Of a stretch of DNA of 64,000 nucleotides, positions 36,122-46,122 are shown piece after piece. Origin of the DNA: Renibacterium salmoninarum ATCC 33209 (GTDB lineage Bacteria; Actinomycetota; Actinomycetes; Actinomycetales; Micrococcaceae). Both the position numbers and the translations under genes were made by a program. The notes under the pieces are model-generated. The model ran no database searches. It was not told where the DNA came from and saw only the letters and a program-made list of their open reading frames with translations. The DNA lies in NCBI RefSeq assembly GCF_000018885.1, contig NC_010168.1, positions 1,798,001-1,862,000 on the forward strand, written 5' to 3'. Numbering within the stretch: the stretch's first letter is position 1; each line of letters opens with the position of its first letter.

Positions 36122-37576
36122 TTATTTAGCCTCCGGCACATATGCTTCGAAGATTGCCACTACGCCAAGCCCACCAGCAGCACAGACCGATACCAGTCCA
36201 CGCGCCGGTCGGCCGTCAACCAAACCTTTTTCGTGCAGCATTTTGGACAGCGAAGCAACAATGCGACCACCAGTGGCAGCAAAGGGGTGGCCTGCGGCCA
36301 ACGAGGAGCCATTCACATTGAGCTTGCTGCGGTCGATGCTGCCAAAAGCGCCATCCAAGCCAAGCCGTTCACGGCCAAACTTCTCGTCCGCCCAAGCCGC
36401 AAGCGTGCTCAACACGGTGCCAGCAAATGCTTCGTGGATCTCGTAAAAATCAAAATCGCCCAGCCTCAGTCCGTTACGGGCCAACAGACGCGGCACTGCG
36501 AACGCCGGCGCCATCAAGAGTCCGTCTTTGCCGTGCACAAAATCGACCGCACCGGCTTCGCCATCAATAACGCGAGCCAAAATCGGTAGGTCTTTAGACT
36601 TGGCCCACTCTTCACTGCCCAATAGCACTGTGGAAGCACCATCGGTCAGCGGCGTCGAGTTGCCCGCAGTCATGGTTGCGGGCGTGCCCAAGCGTTTACC
36701 GAATACTGGCGAAAGTTTGGCCAGCTTTTCCATCGAAGAATCCGCGCGCAGGTTGGAGTCTTTGACCAGACCTTTGTACGGCGTCATTAGATCATCAAAG
36801 AAACCGCGACCATACGCAGTGGCAAGATTCTTATGGCTAGCCATCGCCAATTCATCTTGAGCCTCGCGAGTGACCTTCCATTGCGCAGTGGTGATTGCCT
36901 GGTGCTCGCCCATGGACAATCCGGTCCGAGGCTCGCCCGTGCCGGGTGCATTCGGAGCCAAGTCTTTAGGCCGAATCTTGCTGAGCAGCTTCAGCTTCTG
37001 GCCCGTGGTCTTTGCTCGATTAAGGTCCAACAAAATGGTGCGTAAATGCTCGCTGACCGCGATCGGCGCGTCTGATGCGGAGTCAACGCCGCCAGCAATG
37101 GCCGAGTCGATCTGACCGAGCTTGATCTTATTAGCCAAGCCCAGCACAGCTTCCAAGCCAGTTGCGCAGGCCTGCTGCAAGTCATAGGCGGGCGTTTCTG
37201 CTGACAGGGCCGAGCCGAGTACTGATTCACGCGCCAAATTGAAATCGCGAGAGTGTTTGAGCACCGCACCCGCTGCAACTTCACCGATTCGCTCATTTTG
37301 CAGACCAAATCGAGCTACCAGCCCATCAAGGGCAGCGGTGAGCATGCTCTGATTCGAGGCATAGGTATAAGCGCCGCCAGTGCGTGCGAAAGGAATACGG
37401 TTGCCACCAATGACCACCGCATCGCGAGCCGTGTGGTGTTTGGCCGCGAGCGAATGCTCTTGTTGCGGCGCTTCGTTCCCGGCTGGCTTGCTAGTGCCCT
37501 GGTTGCCTGAGCTCTGGGCATTCGTGCTTTGAGTGTTACTGCGGTTCCGTGGGGTGTTGCTTGTTGCGCCGGCCAT
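36122..37576 (-). CDS. Acetyl-CoA C-acyltransferase (thiolase), FadA2/FadI-like
   Basis: A 484-residue thiolase catalysing the last step of beta-oxidation. I start at ATG 37576 (MAGATSNTP), preceded by AGGAGC; a longer in-frame extension upstream would cross the operator and the divergent regulator. Active-site features are the nucleophile Cys in QQACATGLEAV, EIHEAFAGTVL, the His in NGSSLAAGHPFAATGGR, and the second Cys in VSVCAAGGLG. The N-terminal 45 residues are Asn/Ser/Gln-rich, a non-conserved tail. First gene of a three-gene operon divergent from a TetR regulator. Confidence 0.93.
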   Translation of the reverse strand: MAGATSNTPRNRSNTQSTNAQSSGNQGTSKPAGNEAPQQEHSLAAKHHTARDAVVIGGNRIPFARTGGAYTYASNQSMLTAALDGLVARFGLQNERIGEVAAGAVLKHSRDFNLARESVLGSALSAETPAYDLQQACATGLEAVLGLANKIKLGQIDSAIAGGVDSASDAPIAVSEHLRTILLDLNRAKTTGQKLKLLSKIRPKDLAPNAPGTGEPRTGLSMGEHQAITTAQWKVTREAQDELAMASHKNLATAYGRGFFDDLMTPYKGLVKDSNLRADSSMEKLAKLSPVFGKRLGTPATMTAGNSTPLTDGASTVLLGSEEWAKSKDLPILARVIDGEAGAVDFVHGKDGLLMAPAFAVPRLLARNGLRLGDFDFYEIHEAFAGTVLSTLAAWADEKFGRERLGLDGAFGSIDRSKLNVNGSSLAAGHPFAATGGRIVASLSKMLHEKGLVDGRPARGLVSVCAAGGLGVVAIFEAYVPEAK

Positions 37577-37639
37577 GAGCTGCTCCTGATTCACGTTCCT
37601 CGTCCACTCGCTGCGATTCCGCAGACAAAGTAGGTTACC

Positions 37640-37670
37640 GATACCTAGCGTACCTGATACGCTGAGTATC
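37640..37670. promoter_or_regulatory. Probable TetR operator between thiolase and tetR genes
   Basis: A 31-bp imperfect palindrome: half-sites gatacctagcgta and tacgctgagtatc around a 5-bp centre, matching at 11 of 13 positions. It ends directly against the GTG start of the tetR gene and lies 64 bp from the thiolase start, so binding would block transcription both ways. The site type and position fit autoregulation by the adjacent TetR protein. Confidence 0.75.
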
Positions 37671-38366
37671 GTGAACACCGCAGACGCACTTATTGACGCT
37701 TCCGAGACCGAGCCAGTCGACGGACGCAACGCGCGTTGGGCCACACACCGTGAGCAACGTCGCCGGACTTTGATGAAATCCGCACGGCACGCGGTGCACA
37801 AGCTTGGCGCCGATGCTTCAATGGAGGACATTGCCGCTGCTGCGGGAACGTCAAAATCAGTGTTTTACCGGTATTTTGGCGATAAAGCTGGATTGCAACA
37901 AGCAATGGGCGAGATGGTCATTCACCGTATGCAAGAAAAGGTTTTGGCGGCCGCACAAACTGCGACCACACCGGAACAAGGTCTAAACAATATGGTTTCC
38001 GCCTATTTGCAGATGGCCCAGACCTCCCCCAATGTTTATGTCTTTGCCACGCAAAGCCTCAAAGGCGAATCAATGTTCACTCAGGACATCACGCATGCAA
38101 CGGGCGCACTTGGTAACTTTTTTGATGCGATCATCGGCATGGTTTCTTCGCCACTAGGTGAGCATTTAGGCGGCGCAGATTCCGCTTTGGGCACCTATTG
38201 GCCCACAGCAGCTATTGGCATGGTTCGCACCGCAGGCGAATTGTGGCTCACTAGCGACCCAAAGACTCGACCAGATGCCGAATCAATGGCAGACAACATC
38301 ACTAGATGGCTTTTTACCGGAATAAGTTCAGAACTAATCTCACCCGAAAAAAGAGGATCACGATGA
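37671..38366 (+). CDS. TetR/AcrR family transcriptional regulator of fatty-acid genes
   Basis: A 231-residue repressor. The helix-turn-helix is at about residues 50-75 (MEDIAAAAGTSKSVFYRYFGDKAGL), and the rest is a helical ligand domain. The start is GTG directly at the edge of the inferred operator; no Shine-Dalgarno is possible outside the palindrome, so the message may be leaderless. Its stop overlaps the acyl-CoA oxidase-like gene start by 4 bp (ATGA). It probably senses an acyl-CoA and controls both divergent transcripts; the ligand is inferred from context. Confidence 0.9.
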   Translation: MNTADALIDASETEPVDGRNARWATHREQRRRTLMKSARHAVHKLGADASMEDIAAAAGTSKSVFYRYFGDKAGLQQAMGEMVIHRMQEKVLAAAQTATTPEQGLNNMVSAYLQMAQTSPNVYVFATQSLKGESMFTQDITHATGALGNFFDAIIGMVSSPLGEHLGGADSALGTYWPTAAIGMVRTAGELWLTSDPKTRPDAESMADNITRWLFTGISSELISPEKRGSR

Positions 38367-40453
38367 CCGAAACAACCACTCGCGACGACCTCGCAGGTTC
38401 AACTGAGAGTTCAGAGGCTCGTATTGATACCGCCGAACTTGGCGAGCTATTGCTCGGTAAATGGGCGCATATCCGCAAGATCGCTCGTGAAGCGGCCAAA
38501 GATTCACGAGCATTCAAGGTCGAAGGGCTCACCCACTTTGAACACCGCGCACGCGCCTTCAACCAGCTGAAACTATTGGTTGACCTCAAAGCCGTGCACC
38601 GGGCCTTCCCCAAGCGTTTGGGCGGCGATGAGGACCACGGCGGCAATGTTGCTGGCTTCGAAGAGATGGTCACGGCAGACCCGTCATTGCAGATCAAGGC
38701 CGGCGTGCAGTGGGGGCTATTCGGCTCAGCGGTGATGCATTTGGGCAACACAGAACACCAGGATAAATGGCTGCCTGGCATCATGAGTTTAGAAGTTCCC
38801 GGCTGCTTTGCGATGACCGAAACCGGCCACGGCTCCGATGTCGCTTCCATCGCCACCACAGCAACCTACGATGAAGCTACTGATGAGTTTGTCATTCACA
38901 CCCCGTTCCGAGCCGCGTGGAAAGACTACATCGGCAACGCCGCAGTTGACGGGCTGGCTGCAGTGGTCTTTGCTCAGCTGATCACCAAGAGCGTTAGCCA
39001 TGGCGTGCACGCGTTTTACGTCCAACTTCGCGATCCGGTAACGCATCAGTTCATGCCCGGGGTTTGCGGCGAGGACGACGGTATCAAAGGCGGGCTCAAT
39101 GGCATCGACAATGGCCGTTTGCACTTCGACCAGGTGCGAGTCCCCCGTACTAACTTGCTGAACCGCTACGGAAACGTTGACGAAGACGGCGAGTACACTT
39201 CGTCGATTGCCAGCCCTGGACGCCGGTTCTTCACCATGATCGGCACGCTAGTTCAAGGTCGAGTTTCACTCGACGGTGCCTCCGTCGCGGCGTCCAAAGT
39301 GGCGCTGCAAATCGCTATCACCTACGCGGCGCAACGCCGCCAATTCAACGCCACTTCTGACATTGAAGAAGAAGTGCTGCTGGACTATCAACGGCACCAG
39401 CGTCGGCTTTTCAGCCGATTGGCCACCACTTATGCCGCCAGCTTTGCGCACGAAGAGCTATTGCAAAAGTTCGACGACGTCTTCTCTGGTGCACACGATA
39501 CCGATGAAGATCGCCAAGACCTGGAAACGCTCGCTGCAGGGCTAAAGTCCTTGTCTACCTGGCATGCGCTAGATACCTTGCAAGAATGCCGCGAAGCCTG
39601 CGGTGGTGCCGGATTCCTGGTCGAAAACCGCTTCACTTCGCTCCGCGCAGACTTGGATATTTACGCAACGTTTGAGGGCGACAATACGATTCTTTTGCAA
39701 TTGGTTGCCAAGCGCTTACTAACCGACTACGCCAAAGAATTCCGCAATGTGGATTTTGGCGTGATGGCACGTTACGCCTTTGGTCAAGCCGCCGACGTCG
39801 CAATCAACAAAACTGGGCTACGCCAGGTTGCCCAGTTTGTTGCCGATACCGGTTCAGTGCAGCGTTCTGCCACGGCGCTCAAGGACGAAGAAAGTCAACG
39901 CGCTCTGCTCAACGAGCGAGTTCAAGGCATGGTTGCCGAAGTAGGCGGCGTGCTCAAAGACGCGGCTAGGCTACCAAAAGCTAAAGCAGCGGCGGTCTTC
40001 AATCAACACCAAGATGAACTCGTCGAAGCTGCTCGTGCGCATGCCGAACTCCTGCAATGGGAAGCCTTCACCGCAGGCATCAAGAAAATTGAAGGTCCGA
40101 AGACCAAAGAAGTACTCACCTGGTTGCGTGACCTGTTCGGCTTGGGCCTGATTGAGAAGCACCTCTCCTGGTACCTCATGAACGGTCGAATTTCGATGCA
40201 GCGTGGGCGGACCGTCGGCGAGTACATCAATAGATTGCTCGCAAAAATTCGTCCGCACGCCTTGGACTTGGTTGAATCCTTTGGCTATACGCAAGAACAC
40301 TTGCGCGCACCAATTTCTTCGGGGCAGGAAAAGGTCCGCCAAGATGAAGCTGCCGAGTATTTCCGCGTGCAGCGGGCTAGTGGTGGATCACCGATTGATG
40401 AAAAGGTGCTGCTACTCAAGGAACGTCAGGCCGCAAAAGCCGCTAAAAAGTAG
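38363..40453 (+). CDS. Acyl-CoA oxidase/dehydrogenase family protein
   Basis: A 696-residue flavoprotein performing the first, alpha-beta dehydrogenation step of beta-oxidation. Conserved pieces: CFAMTETGHGSDVASI (FAD/substrate loop), RFFTMIGTLVQGRVSL, YAAQRRQF, and ACGGAGFLVENRFTSLRADLDIYATFEGDNTILLQ, the acyl-CoA oxidase type signature with the catalytic Glu in TFEGDNT. The C-terminal 200 residues match the ACOX helical domain, so electron transfer may be to oxygen or to ETF; the sequence alone does not decide. The start ATG overlaps the tetR stop. A strong terminator follows. Confidence 0.9.
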   Translation: MTETTTRDDLAGSTESSEARIDTAELGELLLGKWAHIRKIAREAAKDSRAFKVEGLTHFEHRARAFNQLKLLVDLKAVHRAFPKRLGGDEDHGGNVAGFEEMVTADPSLQIKAGVQWGLFGSAVMHLGNTEHQDKWLPGIMSLEVPGCFAMTETGHGSDVASIATTATYDEATDEFVIHTPFRAAWKDYIGNAAVDGLAAVVFAQLITKSVSHGVHAFYVQLRDPVTHQFMPGVCGEDDGIKGGLNGIDNGRLHFDQVRVPRTNLLNRYGNVDEDGEYTSSIASPGRRFFTMIGTLVQGRVSLDGASVAASKVALQIAITYAAQRRQFNATSDIEEEVLLDYQRHQRRLFSRLATTYAASFAHEELLQKFDDVFSGAHDTDEDRQDLETLAAGLKSLSTWHALDTLQECREACGGAGFLVENRFTSLRADLDIYATFEGDNTILLQLVAKRLLTDYAKEFRNVDFGVMARYAFGQAADVAINKTGLRQVAQFVADTGSVQRSATALKDEESQRALLNERVQGMVAEVGGVLKDAARLPKAKAAAVFNQHQDELVEAARAHAELLQWEAFTAGIKKIEGPKTKEVLTWLRDLFGLGLIEKHLSWYLMNGRISMQRGRTVGEYINRLLAKIRPHALDLVESFGYTQEHLRAPISSGQEKVRQDEAAEYFRVQRASGGSPIDEKVLLLKERQAAKAAKK

Positions 40454-40470
40454 TTTCTGGCGAAGTTTTT

Positions 40471-40505
40471 GAAACGGCAGCAGGAATGGTTCCTGCTGCC
40501 GTTTC
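40471..40505. terminator. Hairpin terminator after the acyl-CoA oxidase gene
   Basis: A 15-bp perfect stem (gaaacggcagcagga with tcctgctgccgtttc) and a 5-nt loop, starting 18 bp after the stop codon. It also faces the end of the converging carboxylesterase relic and may serve both. Confidence 0.85.
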
Positions 40506-40509
40506 GCAT

Positions 40510-41932
40510 GCCAACACCTTGTGTGCACCAATCGGACTAATCTGCGTTGAAAAGAGAACGGTTCGCTAGCAGGCTGCCAGCTGGGCCAGCCGGGGTCACC
40601 TTGCTTAATGAATTTCAGCCAAGCATTGTGCATTTGTTCGGCTAGCTCTTGCGGCGGGTTGGGCCCGGTCAAGGCACTCGATTCCGAAGAATTCAAGGTA
40701 TTGAACACAAAACCCAGTTCCATCGCGTGGGCGGCACCTAATCTTCGGACCGGTGACTTCCACTTGAACTCGTAAAGCCAACCGGGTGCAGCGCCCTGCT
40801 GGAATCGTCCAGTCATCATTTTTCCGCCGGCGACGCCAGGATCTCCCGCCCGGTCAGTTGCACTACTAAGTCGCCAGCGGTCATTTTTGGATTCTTACGG
40901 TGCTCGCGCCAAAATCGCCACGGCGGAGTCTTCGCACCGGTCGCCGCAAGAACTGCCGCTTTGAGCCAAGACATCGCCTCCAGATCTTCTGCTTTGAACC
41001 ACAACCTGAGCTCATCAGCTGTCCAACCGGCAAGCACCGGAATCCGCGCTGAGGCTCGAGCCGAACTGGTTTCAGCCAGTGGGTCCCCCGCTATCAGAAC
41101 GCCATCAGCCACTGCGCTAACGGTTGCTCGTTGCAGTCTTGGCGCGATGGCTAAGGCAGCGGCTTTCGCTAAGCGCAGTGGTGAGACCTTTGCGAAGCTC
41201 GCGCGATCTGCCGGGATGCCAAGGTTCTTTGCGGCATATTTGGTAAGTCTTTCTGCTTCAGCGCGCGGCGCAAACGCGATGGGGCCGCTTTGGATGATCA
41301 CTTATGAAAACAGCCCTTCAGCCTGCGCGCAAGCCAATAACGCAGCCACCATAGCGCCACCAGCCGATTGGCCAGCTATGGTGATCCGTCGTGGATCTCC
41401 GCCAAAGTTGGCAATGTTCTGCGAGACCCAGCGCAGCGCCGCGAGCAAATCTGCCACGCCCAGGTTTGGTGGCACCTCGGGCAGCAAGGAAAAACCTTCC
41501 AAGCCCAGACGATAATTCACTGACACGGCAACAACGTCGTGTTGCGCAAAGGACGTACCTTCATAGAGACCCAGCGAGTTCGACCCTCTAGTCAAGGCAC
41601 CGCCCGCCATGAATCCAAAACAGCACTGGTTTGAGTTGATCCGGCTCCGAATTGGGGGTCCAAACGTTCAAGTTCAATACTTCTGCGCCCCGAATCGAGC
41701 TGGGCGGCAACAATTCACCGAGCTGCCCCGGATACGGCAACTGCGGGACGGTGGCTCCATAAGCGGTAGCCGCGCGGACCTCAGTCCATTGCACCGGCTG
41801 TGGTGCTTTGAAACGCAGCTCATCCCACGGTGCTGCTGCGTACGGAATGCCAAGAAATCGCAGCACGCCGTCGGTCATTTCACCCCGAACCGGTCCCGAT
41901 TCAGTCTGTACCAGCGTGCGATCGTGGGGCAT
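40510..41932 (-). pseudogene. Type B carboxylesterase, multiply disrupted
   Basis: Would be an alpha/beta-hydrolase of the carboxylesterase B family. The N-terminal piece runs MPHDRTLVQTESGPVRG through the oxyanion segment FWIHGG. There a 4-bp tandem copy (cgcc cgcc at 41601-41608) shifts the frame; removing it joins WIHGGALTRGSNSLGLYEG. The nucleophile elbow GQSAGGAM is intact. An in-frame TAA at 41302-41304 interrupts GLFS/VIIQSGP. One A is missing from a run at about 40819-40823; restoring it joins SPAEKMMTGRFQQG to WLYEFKW. The 3' end is uncertain: readable family sequence stops near 40560. At least three disabling changes. Confidence 0.85.
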
Positions 41933-42103
41933 CGATCTGCCTTTCTGCAATCCAGCATTCCGGCCCTGTCAGGGGATCTTGGCGAAAGTCTATCTCTGGT
42001 AGTGCGTGCTCGAGCTGCGCATTCTGGGCAAACCATCAGCTGACGGAGCTGGCGCAATTTGATCAACCAGCTAGCCTGAGAAAAACGAAGAGAGGAAGCG
42101 CAG

Positions 42104-43504
42104 ATGCGCAGCACCGGATCAAGGCCCGACCGGGACGACCAGCAACCGATCGATTTGAACCCCCTTTTTACTCGACCGGGTGAACGCACCGAATTTCCCA
42201 AGTTCACGCTTCGGAAAGAAGGTTCCCTCCCGGAGACCGCCTATCAAATAGTCCATGATGACGCGATGTTAGATGGCAATGCGCGGCAAAACCTGGCCAC
42301 ATTTGTTGGCACCTGGATGGACGAGCACGCTAACCAGCTCTACCTTGAATCTGCCGACAAAAACATGATCGACAAGGATGAATATCCGCATACCGCAGCG
42401 ATTGAAACCCGCTGTTGGCGAATATTAGCGACGTTATGGAATGCACCCAATGCGGAAAAGGCAATCGGCACCTCCACCATTGGCTCCTCCGAAGCCTGCA
42501 TGCTTGGCGGATTGGCACTAAAACGCCGCTGGCAACACGCGCGGCGCGCCGCAGGACTTGCAACCGACAAACCGAACCTGGTGCTTAGCTCGGCGGTGCA
42601 AGTCTGTTGGGAAAAGTTTTGCAACTACTGGGATGTCGAGCCGAGATACGTACCAATCTCTGAAGAGCACCGAGTCCTCGACGGCCATGATCTTGACAAA
42701 TACGTTGACGAAAATACCATTGGCGTTGTAGCCATCCTGGGCGTGACTTACACCGGAATGTACGAGCCAGTTCAGCAGATCGCCGCGGCTCTGGACCAGA
42801 TTCAAGCCAATACTGGACTGGATGTGCGCATCCATGTTGATGGCGCGTCCGGCGCGATGATCGCGCCTTTTTTGCAACCCGATCTTGAATGGGACTTCCA
42901 TGTACCGCGTGTTTCCTCGATTAATATTTCCGGCCACAAATATGGCTTGGTGTACCCCGGCGTAGGTTGGATCGTCTGGCGCGATGCCAGCCTGCTACCA
43001 GAGGACCTGGTTTTCCGAGTCAGCTATCTCGGTGGTGATATGCCAACGTTCGCACTGAATTTCTCCCGGCCGGGAGCCCAAGTGTTACTGCAGTACTACC
43101 AATTCCTGCGCTTAGGTTTTGACGGCTTCGAAGCTGTCCAGAACGCTTGCCGCGAAGTGGCGCTCTACCTTTCCGGCGAAATTGCCGGCATGGAGCCCTT
43201 CGAGCTGTGGAACGACGGCTCTGATATTCCGGTCTTTGCCTGGCGGCTCAAACCAGATCCAGAACGTCACTGGGACTTACATCAGCTCTCAGATCGATTG
43301 CGAATGAGCGGCTGGCAAGTGCCGTCCTATCCGATGCCAGCAGACCTTGAAAATATTACGGTGCAACGCATAGTGGTCCGCAGCGGTTTCAGCAAGAATC
43401 TGGCCGCTGATTTCCTGGGCGATTTCCGCGAACAGGTCGCCTATCTGGAGTCACTACCGGCCCCGGTTTCAACAAACCGCGAATCCACCGGTTTCCGGCA
43501 CTAA
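42104..43504 (+). CDS. gadB: Glutamate decarboxylase
   Basis: PLP enzyme converting glutamate to GABA with uptake of a proton, usually part of acid tolerance. The 466-residue protein has the characteristic N-terminus region (LPETAYQIVHDDAMLDGNARQNLATF), GTSTIGSSEACMLGG, HVDGASGAMIAPF, and the cofactor lysine in SINISGHKYGLVYPGVGW. The ATG has an AGAGGAAG ribosome site. No GABA antiporter gene lies next to it in this window, so its physiological link is open. It is intact, unlike the neighbours on each side. Confidence 0.94.
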   Translation: MRSTGSRPDRDDQQPIDLNPLFTRPGERTEFPKFTLRKEGSLPETAYQIVHDDAMLDGNARQNLATFVGTWMDEHANQLYLESADKNMIDKDEYPHTAAIETRCWRILATLWNAPNAEKAIGTSTIGSSEACMLGGLALKRRWQHARRAAGLATDKPNLVLSSAVQVCWEKFCNYWDVEPRYVPISEEHRVLDGHDLDKYVDENTIGVVAILGVTYTGMYEPVQQIAAALDQIQANTGLDVRIHVDGASGAMIAPFLQPDLEWDFHVPRVSSINISGHKYGLVYPGVGWIVWRDASLLPEDLVFRVSYLGGDMPTFALNFSRPGAQVLLQYYQFLRLGFDGFEAVQNACREVALYLSGEIAGMEPFELWNDGSDIPVFAWRLKPDPERHWDLHQLSDRLRMSGWQVPSYPMPADLENITVQRIVVRSGFSKNLAADFLGDFREQVAYLESLPAPVSTNRESTGFRH

Positions 43505-43541
43505 GCCCTCAATACCAAGTACCCATCGGCGCGAGGCTAAG

Positions 43542-44741
43542 TCAGAGCACCGATCGATAAACTTCAAGAGTTTGCTCAGCAATCGAGTCCCAAGAGAAGT
43601 TCGGCTCCGCTCGACGACGACCGGCCGCACCCATTTCCCGGGCACTGTTTGCATCACTCAATACCGCGTTAAGTGCCGCCGCAAATTCAGCAACAAATGC
43701 TTCGGGATCAAGCGGCGTGCCGCTGCCATCGGTCACCTGCGCCAGCGGCACCAAAAGGCCGGTCACGCCGTCGTCAACTACTTCGGGGATGCCGCCGGTG
43801 GCACTGGCGACTACGGCAGCTCCGCAGGCCATAGCTTCCAAATTCACAATGCCCAGCGGCTCGTAAATTGACGGGCAGGCGAAGACGGTGGCCTGCGAAA
43901 GCAAATGGATAAGCTCGGTGCGCGGCAACATCCGTTCAATAAGCACCACGCTGTCTTCGCCCCGCGTCGCTTTGAGCTGATCAATCAACCCAGCCACTTC
44001 GGCGGCTAGCTCAGCCGTATCCGCTGCGCCGGCACACAAGACAAGTTGTGCTTCCGGCGGCAAGAGAGCAGCAGCCCGCAACAGATAGGGCAGACCTTTC
44101 TGCCGGGTAACTCGGCCCGCCCAGAGAACGCTTGGGCGTTCGGGGTCAACGCCCAATACGCGCACTGCCTCGTGATCTTCATTTCGCTGCCAAACCTGGG
44201 TGTCCACGCCGTTGTGCACCACTTTGACCTTTGCCGGGTCCACCTTCGGGTAACAACGCAAAATATCATCGCGCATTCCGGCCGAGACCGCGATAATCGC
44301 TGCTGCAGACTCATAAGCGGTTCTTTCCGCCCAGGAGGACACCGCGTATCCCCCGCCGAGTTGCTCCGCTTTCCACGGCCTCAGTGGTTCAAGCGAATGC
44401 GCACTCAAAACATGCGGAATTCCATGCAGAAGCGAGGCCAGATGACCAGCCATATTGGCGTACCAAGTGTGTGAATGCACTACATCGGCACCGGCAATAT
44501 TCGGCACGATCTCCAGGTCCACACCGAGCGTCTGTAGCGCGGGGTTCGCGTTCGCTAGCCCTGCTGGCTGCCCATACGAGCTCACCGAAGCACCATGGAA
44601 TTCGGCGGGTCGTGGTGCGCCAAAGGCGTGGACGTGCAAATCTACCGACGCCGCAAGCACTCGGGACAGCTCCGCTACGTGTACTCCTGCCCCGCCGTAG
44701 ATCTCAGGCGGGAATTCTTTAGTCACAATGTCAATGCGCAC
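43542..44741 (-). CDS. glgA: Actinobacterial GlgA / alpha-maltose-1-phosphate synthase (GT4 glycogen synthase)
   Basis: A GT4-family glucosyltransferase using ADP-glucose to extend glucan or to make maltose-1-phosphate (GlgM in mycobacteria). I start at GTG 44741 (VRIDIVTKEFPPEIYGGAGVHVAEL), matching the conserved N-terminus, giving 399 residues; an upstream ATG at 44759 adds six residues. Nucleotide-sugar contacts appear as LWAGRVTRQKGLPYLL, and the ExxE-type motif is ACPSIYEPLGIVNLEAMACG. It is divergent from a frameshifted glgC, so its ADP-glucose supply is in doubt. Confidence 0.92.
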   Translation of the reverse strand: MRIDIVTKEFPPEIYGGAGVHVAELSRVLAASVDLHVHAFGAPRPAEFHGASVSSYGQPAGLANANPALQTLGVDLEIVPNIAGADVVHSHTWYANMAGHLASLLHGIPHVLSAHSLEPLRPWKAEQLGGGYAVSSWAERTAYESAAAIIAVSAGMRDDILRCYPKVDPAKVKVVHNGVDTQVWQRNEDHEAVRVLGVDPERPSVLWAGRVTRQKGLPYLLRAAALLPPEAQLVLCAGAADTAELAAEVAGLIDQLKATRGEDSVVLIERMLPRTELIHLLSQATVFACPSIYEPLGIVNLEAMACGAAVVASATGGIPEVVDDGVTGLLVPLAQVTDGSGTPLDPEAFVAEFAAALNAVLSDANSAREMGAAGRRRAEPNFSWDSIAEQTLEVYRSVL

Positions 44742-44855
44742 GCTCAAACGGTAGTGCATCTAAGCTCAGTGTCCTAGTGTGAAGATGTTCAGCGTTGATC
44801 CGGCACAGCAAAGCGGCAGGCTGAAAAACTCCATAGACGGCAGAGGGGATCTGAA

Positions 44856-46092
44856 ATGGCGGTCACAAAGGTTTTGGCCATTGTGCTAGCTGGTGGCGAG
44901 GGCAATCGGCTGATGCCCTTGACGGCAGATCGAGCAAAACCGGCAGTACCATTCGCCGGCGGCTACCGGTTGATCGACTTTGCGTTATCCAACTTGGTCA
45001 ATTCTGGTTACCGGCAAATTGTGGTCCTAACCCAGTACAAATCGCATTCACTTGACCGGCGCATCTCCGAGACCTGGCGAATGTCCACGCAGCTGGGCAA
45101 CTACATTGCCTCGGTACCTGCGCAGCAGCGATTTGGTAAGAGCTGGTTCCTAGGCAGTGCGAACGCTATCTATCAGTCGCTCAATCTGATTCACGATGCG
45201 CAGCCGGACATCGTCGTCGTGGGCGCAGACCATGTGTATCGGATGGACTTCTCGCAAATGGTTGAGCAGCATATTGCTTCCGGCAAGGCAGTCACGGTGG
45301 CTGGAGTGCGGCAGCCGCTGGAACTCGCGCCGTCATTTGGCGTGATCGAAACTGATCCGGAAGATCCAACAAAGATCGCGGCATTTGTTGAGAAGCCGGC
45401 GCAAACGCAGGGGCTAGCAGAAGACCCGGAACAATTTCTCGCCTCCATGGGCAACTACGTCTTTGACACCGACGCTTTACTTGATGCGCTCCGTCACGAC
45501 GCTGAGCAGCTCGACACCAAACACGATATGGGCGGCGACATCATCCCGTATCTGGTGGAACGTGGCGAAGCCGGAGTCTACGACTTCAACCACAATGACA
45601 TTCCGGGCGCAACGGAGCGAGATCGATACTATTGGCGCGACGTAGGCACGATTGATTCCTACTACGACGCTCAAATGGACCTCTATCTCGCCGCTGCCGG
45701 TTTTCAATCTGTACAACTTGGAATGGCCCATCTACACCAGGCAATCAATTTCGCCGCCGGCAAAGTTGGTCCGCGGAAGCACGACGGCGGGCGTCGCCGA
45801 GGATTCGATCGTGGCCAATGGCGTGGTGATATCCGGTGGCAACGTCTCCGGCAGCGTGCTGGGGCACGATGTCTACGTGGCCGACGGCGCGATTGTCACC
45901 GATTCGGTGCTGATGGACAAGGTCTCTATTGGTCCTGGTGCTGTGGTACACAAAGCGATTCTGGACAAAAATGTCCGCATTCCGGCTGGTGCTAAAATCG
46001 GCGTCGATCCGGTTCTCGATGCTGCCCACGGCTTCAAGGTGACTGAGTCTGGAATTACCGTGCTAGCCAAGGGCCAAGAAGTACCGGACTGA
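44856..46092 (+). pseudogene. glgC: Glucose-1-phosphate adenylyltransferase GlgC, frameshifted
   Basis: Would make ADP-glucose for glycogen. The first 275 residues are excellent Glg[93 protein letters not shown] single extra base at about 45684 shifts the frame; removing it gives [20 protein letters not shown] and the left-handed beta-helix domain ([20 protein letters not shown]) to a normal C-terminus GITVLAKG. The shifted product runs on to 45995, giving a 379-residue protein lacking a correct C-terminal domain. Activity is unlikely but the N-terminal catalytic domain is whole. Confidence 0.88.
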
Positions 46093-46122
46093 GGAGTCCG
46101 GCTGAGCCGGTAAAATTGGCGG

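Noticed and set aside
37577..37831. An 85-residue N-terminal extension of the thiolase
   Set aside because: It covers the operator and the start of the divergent tetR gene; the ATG at 37576 has a good ribosome site and fits the family.
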